From assembly GCA_022559845.1 (NCBI GenBank), contig CM040128.1, forward strand, positions 220,891,643 through 220,955,642: a stretch of 64,000 nt of DNA. The letters run 5' to 3'. A program made the translations under genes and the position numbers. This document shows positions 44,401 to 54,212 of this stretch, in pieces. This DNA comes from Amorphophallus konjac. Lineage: Eukaryota > Streptophyta > Magnoliopsida > Alismatales > Araceae. Numbering within the stretch: position 1 is the first letter of the stretch; each line of letters begins with the position of its first letter. The notes under the pieces were generated by a model that was given only the letters and a program-made list of their open reading frames with translations, searched no databases and was not told the DNA's origin.

Positions 44401-44820
44401 GGGGAGCTTTGCATGTGATCTTATCTGCTTAACTCATCATGTCTTGCATGAGTCAATACCTTTCTGTTGGTGTTTGAGTGCTTATTTGCTGGCTCATCAT
44501 TGTTCATGCCATACGCCATTTCCAATTGCTGCAACTCATGTGCATTTGCATATCGTTTTGTCATCTTGCATGACCACATTATCCATATTTGCATTTTCAC
44601 TTTCCACAATTGGTATCAGACACTTGGTATAAGAGTTTCATTTCAACAATTGGTTTCCAACAGTTCTGCCATTAGTTCATGCATCCGCACATTGGTTCTC
44701 TTCATAATCCGGTTGTCCATGGGTTCTTGCCCTTCTGGATTCCCCATCATGATCCCCATTTCTGATTATATCAAAGGGGGAGAGAGCATTATAGCATAAT
44801 GTAATATTTTGTCATCATCA
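41494..44820 (+). other. El-3 noncoding 3' internal region
   Basis: 3.3 kb without a supported gene. The start, TTGTTGCAGGATTGCC, resembles the LQVCL-coding sequence that opens pol in SIRE-type elements, suggesting that pol was deleted from here. Module A lies at 42,555-42,645 (first stem only) and module B at 43,677-43,813. A GAGTGTT/AACACTC stem is at 43,542-43,583. Purine tracts are at 43,425, 43,454, 44,401 and 44,775. The block 43,300-43,760 aligns with El-4 63,555-64,000. Confidence 0.75.
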
Positions 44821-44857
44821 AAATGGGGGAGATTGTTGTGTATGTGATTTTGATGAT
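44812..44857 (+). other. El-3 polypurine tract inside a stem-loop at the LTR junction
   Basis: The tract AAATGGGGGAGA (44,821-44,832) lies just before the 3' LTR start at 44,834. ATCATCAAAA (44,814-44,823) and TTTTGATGAT (44,848-44,857) form a perfect 10-bp stem around the tract and the first LTR bases. Confidence 0.8.
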
Positions 44858-47387
44858 TACAAAATGCCCTTGTTGCTTGGCCTTGTGCATGAATGGTTAC
44901 TCATGTCTTCATGTGTATGAAGTATAAAATGATTGTGGAAAATGATTACAAACTGTTTCTTTTGGGATATCATCATGTGGATACATCTGCGTCACTATAA
45001 GGCTCATACGTGCTTTGAGGTTAGCACATTGCATATACCATCTACACCTGGTGAGATTGCTCTATCTTCAATGTGAAAGGTCTTTGTGAAAAGCATACTC
45101 GAGCATCATGTCCTATTGAGCCACATGTCATGCATGTGTACCTTGGTAATGCTAAATGAATGATTGAGATGCAAATATCATGGCTTGCCCCCAAGGAAAT
45201 GATGTGTGGTTTGAAAGTTTGAATGATGGTTCCTTGTCCTTCGGATCATATGGCTTAAATGGTTGGTGAAATGGCTTGTAGGAGAATTGGGTTGAAATTG
45301 GGATCTTGAGATTCGGTTTAATATCAACTTGCTTATGAGTTCATTGCCATATAGTGCAGGGTAATATTGCTTCAAGGTAAGAAGTTATATTGGAATCCAT
45401 GGTGAGACTCTTCTAATCTTGAACTGGAAAATTGAGTTCTCTAATGCCTTGATACTGATCTATCATGGGAATGCTCATATGCCTCATGCTAATGATTTCG
45501 CAATCACATTTCATAACTTTTGGGTCTCGGTCTCAAAACTAGCTTCATATGTTAATACATGACCCATATATTTTGATCTTGATCTAACCTCTTGATTTAT
45601 CATATTTTTCAGGATGTAAAATCATTGTTGATCTTCATGGGATTATGGTAACATTTAATCAATTATTTTCCTTTGGTTTGATGGAGGTTTTAGTTATTTT
45701 TCAAACTCAAACTGTCTTACAGTCTTTACCATTTTCAATCCAACCATTGGATCTCCCTATAAAAATTATATGTTGTAGCTCTGTGAGTCCTCTTTCCAAC
45801 GCCTCCAGTCTCGCTTCGATCGGAGTTCGGAGCTAGGAGAAATAATTCCTGCCGCCGGAGCGCGCAGTGCTATTTTTTATGTAACCTGCCTGAAAGGGTC
45901 GACCCCAGGGGTCGACCCCAAGGGTCGACCCCAAGGGTCGACCCCTGTAACACAAGGTGCTGTTTTGTGTTTTCCAGCAACCTGTTGCCCGAGGGTCGAC
46001 CCCAAGGGTCGACCCCTTCCGGACGGACTTCCGAAAGTGTTTAAAATCCATTGAAAATCCTTTCAAACATTACCATACTACCCCCTATTAGTTTCTATTG
46101 TTATTAAGGTGTTTTTAACATGTATTAGGAGGGTTTTATGAGTCTTTTCCCCACCCCTTGGGGTTGCTTATATAAGAGTTACGAATTTGGGAGTTAATCA
46201 ACCCTAATGCTCATTTTGTTCATTCGTATAGGTGAAGAAAAGGGGAAAACGTGGTGGAGCTCTTCCAAGGAGGATATCATCTACATCCGTGAAGATCTGG
46301 AGCTCGTGGAAGAAGAAGAAAAGGAGCGGATCGAAGAGAGGATCAAGAGGACGTAAGAATCGTCGTCATCCGGCTACCCTCCAACTCGTGGTTCAAGGAA
46401 CATCATCAACCGGCCTTGGAAAATAAAGGGGGATCACTTCTATGTCTTCTATCAGTTCTTTGTGATATGTTCTATGATCTATATTTTTGTTTGAGATTAG
46501 CTTAAAGATTGAACTCATTATGTCTATCTACTCTTTCAGGTGAAGAGAGGAGATTGGAATAAGGAAAAGAGAAGCGGCTAGAGGAGAGGAAGAAGATGAT
46601 GTCAAGATTATGATCATCCCTCAATGAGCAAGGAGAATCAGATTTTGATGAAGAAGGGGGAGCCTTATACTTGATGCATTCTTCTAGTTTACATCTATAG
46701 AATTTGTGTGGAAGGTCATAGCATATATTTGTGATTGTTACATATACATTTGACAGAATATTTTGTGTGGGTGTTCGGAGAAAGGGGTCTCCGAGTGTGT
46801 GTGTGGTCTCTTGTGTGTCGATCTGTGCGGAGTATATCCGCGTGTGTTGTTGGGAGTTTTCTCCCGTGTGGTTGTGTAGGCCTTGTCCTACGTGTGTGTG
46901 GACAGAGTTGTGTCTCCGTGTGAAGTATACAGTTCGGGGTGTGTTCCCCAACGTGTGTGTGTGTGTGTGCTGCTGTGGCAGTAGTTTGAGGCGAGGCCTC
47001 GTGTGTGGTTTGCTGCGAAAGCAGCGTGTGTGTGTTGGGGTTCTTCCCCGTGTTGTTACACTTTGTAGCGTGTAGTGAAGCCTCACCGGTTTGGTGAGGG
47101 GTGGACGTAGGGAGCCCGTCGTGGTCCCGAACCACCTTAAAAATTCCCGTGTTTTGTGGTTTGATTTGTGTGATTGTGTGTTCTCTACTATCTAGTTATG
47201 TAATCGTGTGAGCTCGGTGAGATTGAGTGAATTAAGTTTAAAGTTGTTTAGATTAATTTCCTCAATCCTATCAATCTTGTAAATTCCGCTGTGTGGTAGT
47301 TTGTGTTTTTAATTGGACATAGTTGTTAGCAGAAGGATCTATTCACCCCCCCTCTAGATCCGTGTTCCTGCACTACGGGACCCAACA
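44834..47387 (+). repeat. El-3 3' LTR (2,554 bp)
   Basis: About 99% identical to the 5' LTR. It is 49 bp longer because the first GGGTCGACCC array has four units (45,896-45,945) instead of one, plus a short extra word; the second array (45,991-46,015) is unchanged at two units. TATA box at 46,169-46,175. Confidence 0.93.
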
Positions 47388-47392
47388 ACTTT
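47388..47392. repeat. El-3 target-site duplication, right copy (ACTTT)
   Basis: Identical to 37,071-37,075. Confidence 0.92.
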
Positions 47393-48059
47393 AAATCATT
47401 TTGTATCATTATATCTTTCATTGGTTTATTAAGTGAGAGGGCGTCTCAGTCACGTATGTGACAATATATTCAGGCTCCAAGACTAGAGTGGTCCGGAGCT
47501 AGTGGTGCGCGTCGCCTGACTAATCAGATGATAGTGGATATCGGGTAGGGACTGGAGTCCCGTCATGCCATAAAGGTCATGGCTTTAATTACATCCCCTC
47601 GGAGAGTGGAAAATCTTTGATTAATTGTCAAGATAAGGGGCCTCATGGCCTAGAAATTGATTGAATGAAAAATGTATTGGAAAGCATTAAAGTCCCCTAT
47701 ACTAGGGTGCAAGTGGGTATTTGAAATTATGCCAGTCATATATTGACCATTTCATGATCGGACAGGCGTCCGGGTTGGAAATATCCTAAGTATATACATA
47801 ATACTAGGACAAATATATGTCGGGGTATGACAAGTTTAGTATTTGAAAGATGAAGCAATTCGGTTAAATCCCGGTCAAGACGGTTAAAAATCAGTAGGTT
47901 ATCGGCCCGATGCAAAGTAGGGCCATGGCCATAATGGGGTGATCCCCGAGGGGCAAGCGTGTCTTGTGAGGGCACATTCAATGTTCCCCTCATACGCGGT
48001 GAAAGGGGATGGACCCCGGATAAACGCCATTAGCTTGCATTTTTTTGTCATTATTATAA

Positions 48060-48111
<52 letters not shown>

Positions 48112-48120
48112 AAGGCAGAT
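47393..48120. other. Unclassified LTR-like sequence right of El-3
   Basis: No supported gene. GTCGGGGTATGACA at 47,819-47,832 looks like an LTR 3' end and mirrors the TGTAATGCCCGAC start at 33,632, but the flanks do not give a matching duplication. CTCATACGCG..GGGGATGGAC (about 47,990-48,015) resembles 35,083-35,102, so related LTR sequence flanks El-3 on both sides. A (TA)n run occupies 48,063-48,106. Confidence 0.4.
48063..48106. repeat. (TA)n microsatellite
   Basis: Alternating TA for about 44 bp. Confidence 0.95.
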
Positions 48121-50170
48121 CAACGGGGAGAGGACACAACTACGTCAATGCAGGGGCTTAGCCCCCTTCCCTTTCGGCTTTTCTTTACTCTTCTTCTTTC
48201 TTTCATTTCTTGGAGGCCGAGTCGACGTAGGGATCACCTGCGTCGACGCAACATAGAGAGGACAGCAGCCCTAAGACCCAGGGGTTGGCCGGGTCGATGC
48301 AGGGGGCTGCCTGTGTTGACTCGACACACTACAGGGAGCAACCCTAGGAGCCAAGGCAGGACTGCGTCAACGCAGGCGGCGACCGGCGTCGATGCACCCG
48401 TCAGTATTATTTCATTTCCTTGTTGTTCTGTTTGATTTCCTTTTTGTATTCTATTTTTTTTGTAATGGGGATTTCGATCGACCGAAAATTCAGTTCGGTC
48501 GATCGATTCTCCCTGGGATGAAGGCCTATTAAAGGAGTCGACCTCAACAGTGTTGAGCATCGACTCCACTACCAATTTTTTTTGTATTTTATTTTGCTTT
48601 GTTCATTCCCCCTTTTTCTTTCTTTCACTGCTTGTTTGATTTATTTCCTCTACTTGCTATTTTCTTATTGGGCACAAGGGCAAAGCATGCATGTATATAT
48701 ATGCACATGCAGATGACATGTTCAGCTGTGAAGGATGAGCAGAAGGGCATGTATGCCCATGCTCATGCAATTGCAGTGGAAATCTGGTATGAATCAATGT
48801 GCACATACAGAGTTTGATGACTTTCAAGAAACCCCAAAGGGTTATCATACAGATCTGCCCCATATGAGGGGTGTTCGAGTAAAGGCTCAAGAGGCCTGAA
48901 AGGAGTTCTTATGTGAAAATTGTTATGCATATGCAATACTTAGACCCTATGATCATGAAAGTTGATTGAGCAAAATAGGCCATGCCGATGCCATGCTTGG
49001 TTCTCTTTTCTCCTTTCCTTTTTATGTTCATGGGCCATCCTGTCTTGGGGAGTAGAAGGGACATGAAGGGAGTCGACTCTCTGAGTCGACTCCTGGCGAA
49101 GACCCGCCTAGGCAAAGCCTGGCCAGGGGGGAGTCGACTGCCGGAGTAGACTCTCTCCTAGCAACAAGTGCATTTCAGCTCAAGAAAGGGGGGGGGTGTC
49201 AAACCACTTACACCCTTGTTCAAATATGCATATGCATGAAGACCCAATTGAGTATCTTCAAAGTGAGGAATTAAATGCATGTGGGGCTTGGTTCATCTTT
49301 GAAATTTTTCCATGGGGCCATGCACATAGAAATGCCATTTTTTTAGTGTGCACATGCAAATCCTTCAAGCCTCATTTTAGAGGGTTTCATGCATATGGAT
49401 GCAATTTCAGCAAATGCTTACGCAATTTCAATTTATGAAATCAAAGTGCAAACCCTTCTGGTCTTCATTCTTCCTTTCCTTTTCGTTTGTTCTTTTCTTT
49501 TCTTTTTATTTGTTCAATTTATTCTTTATTCTTGTTTCTTGTTAACGTATGGGCAAGGACACACACAATGCATATGTATATGCATGCCTATGGGGGAGAA
49601 AGTGCTGAGGGAAGCATGATGTTGTGAGGAATCAGCAGGCTGGGCAAGTCGACTTGGGGCTGGCCCAAGTCAACTTGCACCCAGTCAGCAGCAAAGCTCA
49701 TTGCTGGGATCATGAGGCAAGTCGACTTGGAGCCAGTCCAAGTCGACTTGCTCCAAGCTAGCAGCAAAGCCCTACTACTTGAATCATGGGGAAAGTCCAC
49801 TTGGACAAGGCCAAGTCGACTTGACCCCAGCCAGTGAGCAGATTTCTGATTTTTTTTCTTGAGAAAGCATGAAATGCAGTAATGCATGCTTTGATGATCG
49901 TGCAAGGTTTCAAAGGGGTTTCAATGATCATGCTTCAACACAAGCAAGCCTATGCAATGCAATTGCCTAGTTAGCAGTTTTTGTTCTGATCTGGAGATTT
50001 GTTTTCTACTTATTCCTTTCTTTTGTGTATGTTTATCTTCACTTGCACCGGCCCTTTAAATCTGGACCCTTAATGCATTATCATTCATTCATTTATTTTC
50101 TTTTTGTTATTTCTTCATGTTTGCTACACATTGGCTCATAGTGATATTTTCCTTAGTTCAGTTCATCTGT
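48121..50170. repeat. LTR-like region with four successive palindrome cassettes
   Basis: No supported gene. In order: GCGTCGACGC-type units (48,130-48,400); a perfect 13-bp inverted repeat TCGATCGACCGAA/TTCGGTCGATCGA (48,474-48,506); GAGTCGACTC units including a perfect 11-bp hairpin (48,535-49,155); and three AAGTCGACTT hairpins (49,645-49,822). I count ten exact GTCGAC sites in about 1.6 kb. By likeness to El-2, El-3 and LTR-X this is probably U3 sequence of one or more Copia-type LTRs. The ends are not resolved. Confidence 0.55.
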
Positions 50171-51834
50171 CCATAATTCTTGCCATTGGTCTCCAAGTCA
50201 CCCGACAAAAATCCAGCAGCACCTCCCCTAGACCCGGAGCTTTGGGGGGGGGGGGTTTAAATAGGTACGCATCTACGGAGGAACTCCGAGACGGCCCCAA
50301 AATAAGAAAGGTGCGCACGGAAGTGGCAAGACCCAAGGATGCGCACAGAAGCGGCAACATCCTATAACCCGAATTCGGTACGAAAATCCAGAGGACTAGC
50401 CTACAAGGGACCCCAATGACCCACGGGCTGCCACGATCTCATTTATGAAACGTGGACTTGAGCTATCGCCGAACTACACAGTCGTTAATATTCACCCTTT
50501 GAAGAAGATCGCCCGGGGGCCACGCCACGAGGAAGCGAGTCCCCGGAGATAGTGATTAGGAAACTTTGGAAAGGAATCGGGGATTTTGAAATCGATCGAG
50601 GGGGAAGCTAGTCAAAGAAATCGGGGAGCAGCCCACGGGAGCTCGTATGAGCAAAGGGACTCCGAAACATATCCATGAGGATGGATAGAACTGGGACCTT
50701 CCCTGTGGAGCACATTGTGCTTCTTCCCCAAAGATATGTATAAATGAAAAATATAGGATGATCTATTTAGGGATTACTCCCCATGTATGTCACCCCTTCG
50801 GCACCATGACTTATGAGCTAGTCAAGTCCCGAAGTGGGGTTTGGAGAAGGGAGAGATCTCCCTATTGAAACATGATCACGGTAGCAACCATCGAGAAGAA
50901 AACATTACCCATAAAAGAGGAAGGCATGGAGGTAGAAAAAAAGCATGAGCACCAAATGACAAACATCATGAGAGCTGCAGCATAAACAATCTTCCAAAAT
51001 GGAATGCTTCTTTATTTCATATGTGGGGGGGGGGGGAGAATACATTGGGGGGGGGAGCAGAAAAAGAAGAAGAAGAAAATACAAAGGGGGAGGGAGCAAG
51101 GGCCGCAGGCCCTACTCCCATTCCCTCACCTCTCTCTTCTCTCTCACAATCTTTCTCTTTCTTTAGCTCTTGCAGCAAGGATCCAATAACATCTCAGCAT
51201 CTCCTCCTTTTCTTCTTGGTGAGGGGTTGGTATTTATAGGGAAAGTAGGGGTCCTTTTGTGGAAGAGAACTCTTGTTGCTTCTTTTTTGTTTCTTCTTTC
51301 TGTTCTTCTTCGTAGGTGCTGCCACTACTGACATGGCCACTACTGCTATCATTGGTTCACGGGAGGGGACGGCATAGGCTGCGATTGTTGTTGGTATCGC
51401 TGTTGCTAGCCCTACTATTACGGCTACTGTTCTTCTTGCTCGTAGAGCTACGGAGGAGCAGGCGAGAGGTGGCAACTGCGGAGAGGGCGAGCTCACCCCT
51501 CTAACGTGCGTTCGAGCACGCATGAGCGAGAGAGGCATGGGCGAGCTCTGCGCGCGTGCATGGAGAAGCCAGCAAGCATTCAATGCTTGCACGCGGGAAG
51601 GGGAGGAGGAATCGTGACGAGAGACACAGATGTGGGTGAACATTACCGCAATTTTCCTTTTATTTTTCATTTTTTTTGAAAAATCCATTCTTTTTCTTTC
51701 CCCCTCTCTTCTCTTATTTGCGCGCCTGTCCCCATCCACCCTTTTGCCTTCTCCTTTTGTATTGGGCTTAGCCCATTCATTTGGCCCATTCATCTTTCTT
51801 CTCTTTTTTTCTACTTTTTTTTTGAGTGCCAACA
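50171..51834 (-). repeat. Probable minus-strand LTR or element end
   Basis: On the minus strand the right end reads TGTTGGCACTC from 51,834, a plausible LTR start, with a TATA box CCTATAAATACC near 51,239-51,228 followed by a GA-rich (CT-rich on plus) leader (51,120-51,175). GGGTC (51,835-51,839) could be a target duplication. The left end was not found. G-runs occur at 50,247-50,260, 51,026-51,038 and 51,048-51,056. The 294-codon minus frame at 51,194-52,078 is probably chance. Confidence 0.4.
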
Positions 51835-53944
51835 GGGTCCCGTTGGAGAGGGGACGAGTGCAGCCGGAGCCGTGGAGTTGGCTAGGCTCTCCGAGACCGG
51901 TGGCATTTACATGTATGATCGTTCTGGAGGCTACCCAACAGAGTTTCCCTTGGATCGACACTTGTTTGAGTTCATGAAAAGCTTCGTCCCCGCTGGTATG
52001 GAGGAAGGAGACCCTTCTGTAGCTAGAGAGTGCCGCTAGCTGGAGCGGGCCATTCTGCTTGGCAGGGACAGCCAGCATGGGGTCACAATGTATAGTTTCT
52101 CGAGCTTTTCGACAGATTTTTGGAGATAGAGGAAGTTCCCCAGCGTAGATTGCCTGGGGTTTTTCAGCAGGGAGGACCAGTTTGGGGTCTGGGTTGGAGC
52201 ACTGGGTCCAGCTTCTTGGGACCTACACGGCCACCACAGAGTCGAGATATAGGGTGCAACAGAATGGTTGATGGGCATAGTTCACAACTACAGGATGCTT
52301 CTGGACTGGACGGGGATTCGGTATGCCGTGACAACAACGCTATACGGGTACCCCTGCTACACGACACTCCTTTAGGCATTGGCGGAGCACTTCAACCGCC
52401 GGTGGAACACAGTGGCGACAGCAGAGGGGAAGACCTCATTGGACTTGTGGTCTCTTTTCCGGATATCAAGGCTGCCAATCAGCGGCGAGGGATACAAGGA
52501 GGTGGTGCTGGATGACCTCCACCGCAGTCACATTGACAGGCTGGGGAGATACTCGGTGTCACATAGCTATCGGTATTTATTGAAGACTTGGAGGGATTTA
52601 GCCCTGGTGGGGAGAGAGAAGGCTGCACATACTCCGAGGGTGCCTTTGAAGGCGTGGGTCCGTCACTTCTACAATGGGCTCTTTTACTTTTATCATGAGT
52701 TTACGTGAGACCAGACTCCTTGGGAAGAGTATGCAGAGGTGGAGCTGTGGTTTCGGACCTACTCCCGATATATTTATGCACCAAGAGAGGGGTGGAATCC
52801 CCATGGGCTGCCGGATGTCACATATTTGGCTGCGTATCTGGCATATTGGTTGGTGAGTTTTATGGTCCCCCATGGAGAGGACAGCCTTTTGCGGGCAGAG
52901 TTGTTGTGGCCCGCGTGCTTGCTGGCGGAGAGACGGAGGTTGGCGTTGGCTCCGACGGCCTTGGCCAACATCTACCACAGGCTGGGGGCTCTGTCAGTAC
53001 ACCCCGCACCACGAGAGAGGAGCATGTTTCTGCCGATCCACTACCTCAGTGTGTGGGCTGGTCTACTTTTTCCCAGGTTGGTGACGAGGGTGACAGTGGC
53101 AAACCCGGAGACCCCCTTACTCTTGAGCTTCACTGGTCAGCCGGACGAAAACGTAGCAGATCAGCTAGAGAGGGCCAGAAGGGCCCTATCCTACTTGCCA
53201 GGCAGAGGTGATAACGGGCTCCCATTTGACTGTTGGTCGAGAGGCTTTCGATCGGTTCTGGTACCAGTGAGCGATGGGGCGGCTTGTGCCCTACTACACC
53301 AGCGCGAGCCAGACGTGCCTGTTTACACTGAGTGGGTGATCAGCATCCAGCCGACGATGTTAGTGCTGCACCGGTCCAGCGCCAGCGTCCTGGACCCTAC
53401 TACCCGCACCGATTTGCTAGGAACTTCGGGTATGATCAGGCAATCCCACCAAACTAGGAGTTTCCGTTAGCAGGCTGGTTGTATAAGGGCAGGGACAGTC
53501 ACTTGCTGGCGGCAGCTTGGTGGGACTTCAGCTGCCGAGGGGAGCCGGGAAGTTGCCGACACCAGGGCTAGATCGCCTAGGGAGGTTTGACGTCCACTAC
53601 GCCCGGTGGTGGTTTGAGCACAACCATCTATATTGCCAGAAGGCTTCGACGATCAGAAAGGCTGAGGAGGGCCGACTTCTACGGGAGGATCAAACTCCCA
53701 TTTTAGTCGACACAGAGTACCTGAGGACCCACTTTTCCCAGATTCGCCGGGACGTGGAGCGGCTTGTGCAGCAGCGGCCCTGGGACGATCGGGCTTCCTC
53801 ATTGTCGAGGTAGGCTGTTGGTGCTGGGACGTCACGGTCGAGGACGTCGATGACCTGGTGGACCCAGTTCCGAGCCGACTGTGACTTTGGGAGGAGTACC
53901 ACCCTCGACGACGTGCTCCCGGAGGGGAGTTTTGCTGACATGAC
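51835..53944 (+). pseudogene. Plant mobile domain (PMD) pseudogene, 5' and central part
   Basis: The frame reading WLMGIVHNYRMLLDWTGIRYA, ALAEHFNRRWNT, RVPLKAWVRHFYNGLFYFYHE and PDVTYLAAYLAYWLVSFMVP, LLAERRRLALAPTALANIYHRLG, PIHYLSVWAGLLFP matches the aminotransferase-like plant mobile domain (PF10536 type). Such proteins are found as host genes (MAIN and MAIL1 type) and inside transposons. This copy is dead: in-frame stops occur at about 52,251, 52,373 (TAG) and 52,706 (TGA), with frame changes near both ends. The left end abuts a probable element at 51,834. The right end is split by a solo LTR. Whether it was a host gene or element cargo cannot be told here. Confidence 0.7.
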
Positions 53945-54161
53945 ATGTAGCAACCCGGATAAATTATGGGAATAAAATTTTCTGATTAAATAAAACATCC
54001 AACTAAATAAGACAAGGGCCCAAATAACAAAATGTGAAGCCCAAATCTCAACCCTTATACACGTCATGTGACCTCAACCTATGAATTAAAGGGCCTTAAC
54101 CTTTTAGTATATTGGGCCTTTAGCCCATAAACCTTTCCACGCCAGAAACTGCATGGGATAG

Positions 54162-54212
<51 letters not shown>

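Larger units (their letters stand above)
37076..47387 (+). mobile_element. El-3: complete, young, gag-only Copia-type element (10.3 kb)
   Basis: The order is 5' LTR 37,076-39,580, primer site, leader hairpin, gag 39,655-41,493, 3.3-kb noncoding region, polypurine tract and 3' LTR 44,834-47,387, bounded by ACTTT duplications. The LTRs differ by roughly 20 substitutions over 2.5 kb plus one array-length change, so insertion was recent. There is no pol. It is the best reference copy in the window for the gag-only group. Confidence 0.93.

Noticed and set aside
43076..44632. ORFs of 105-185 codons in the El-3 3' region
   Set aside because: Cys/His/Ile-rich products from AT-rich DNA. They have no domain, and the region is conserved as DNA words rather than as a frame.
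33632..47832. One large LTR from TGTAATGCCCGAC to GTCGGGGTATGACA, interrupted by El-3
   Set aside because: The ends mirror each other, but the flanks (TTACT and AGTTT) do not match and an alternative end exists at 36,701. Left as separate tentative regions.
51194..52078. 294-codon minus-strand ORF
   Set aside because: It crosses the probable element boundary at 51,834 and runs antisense to PMD sequence; no domain is recognisable.
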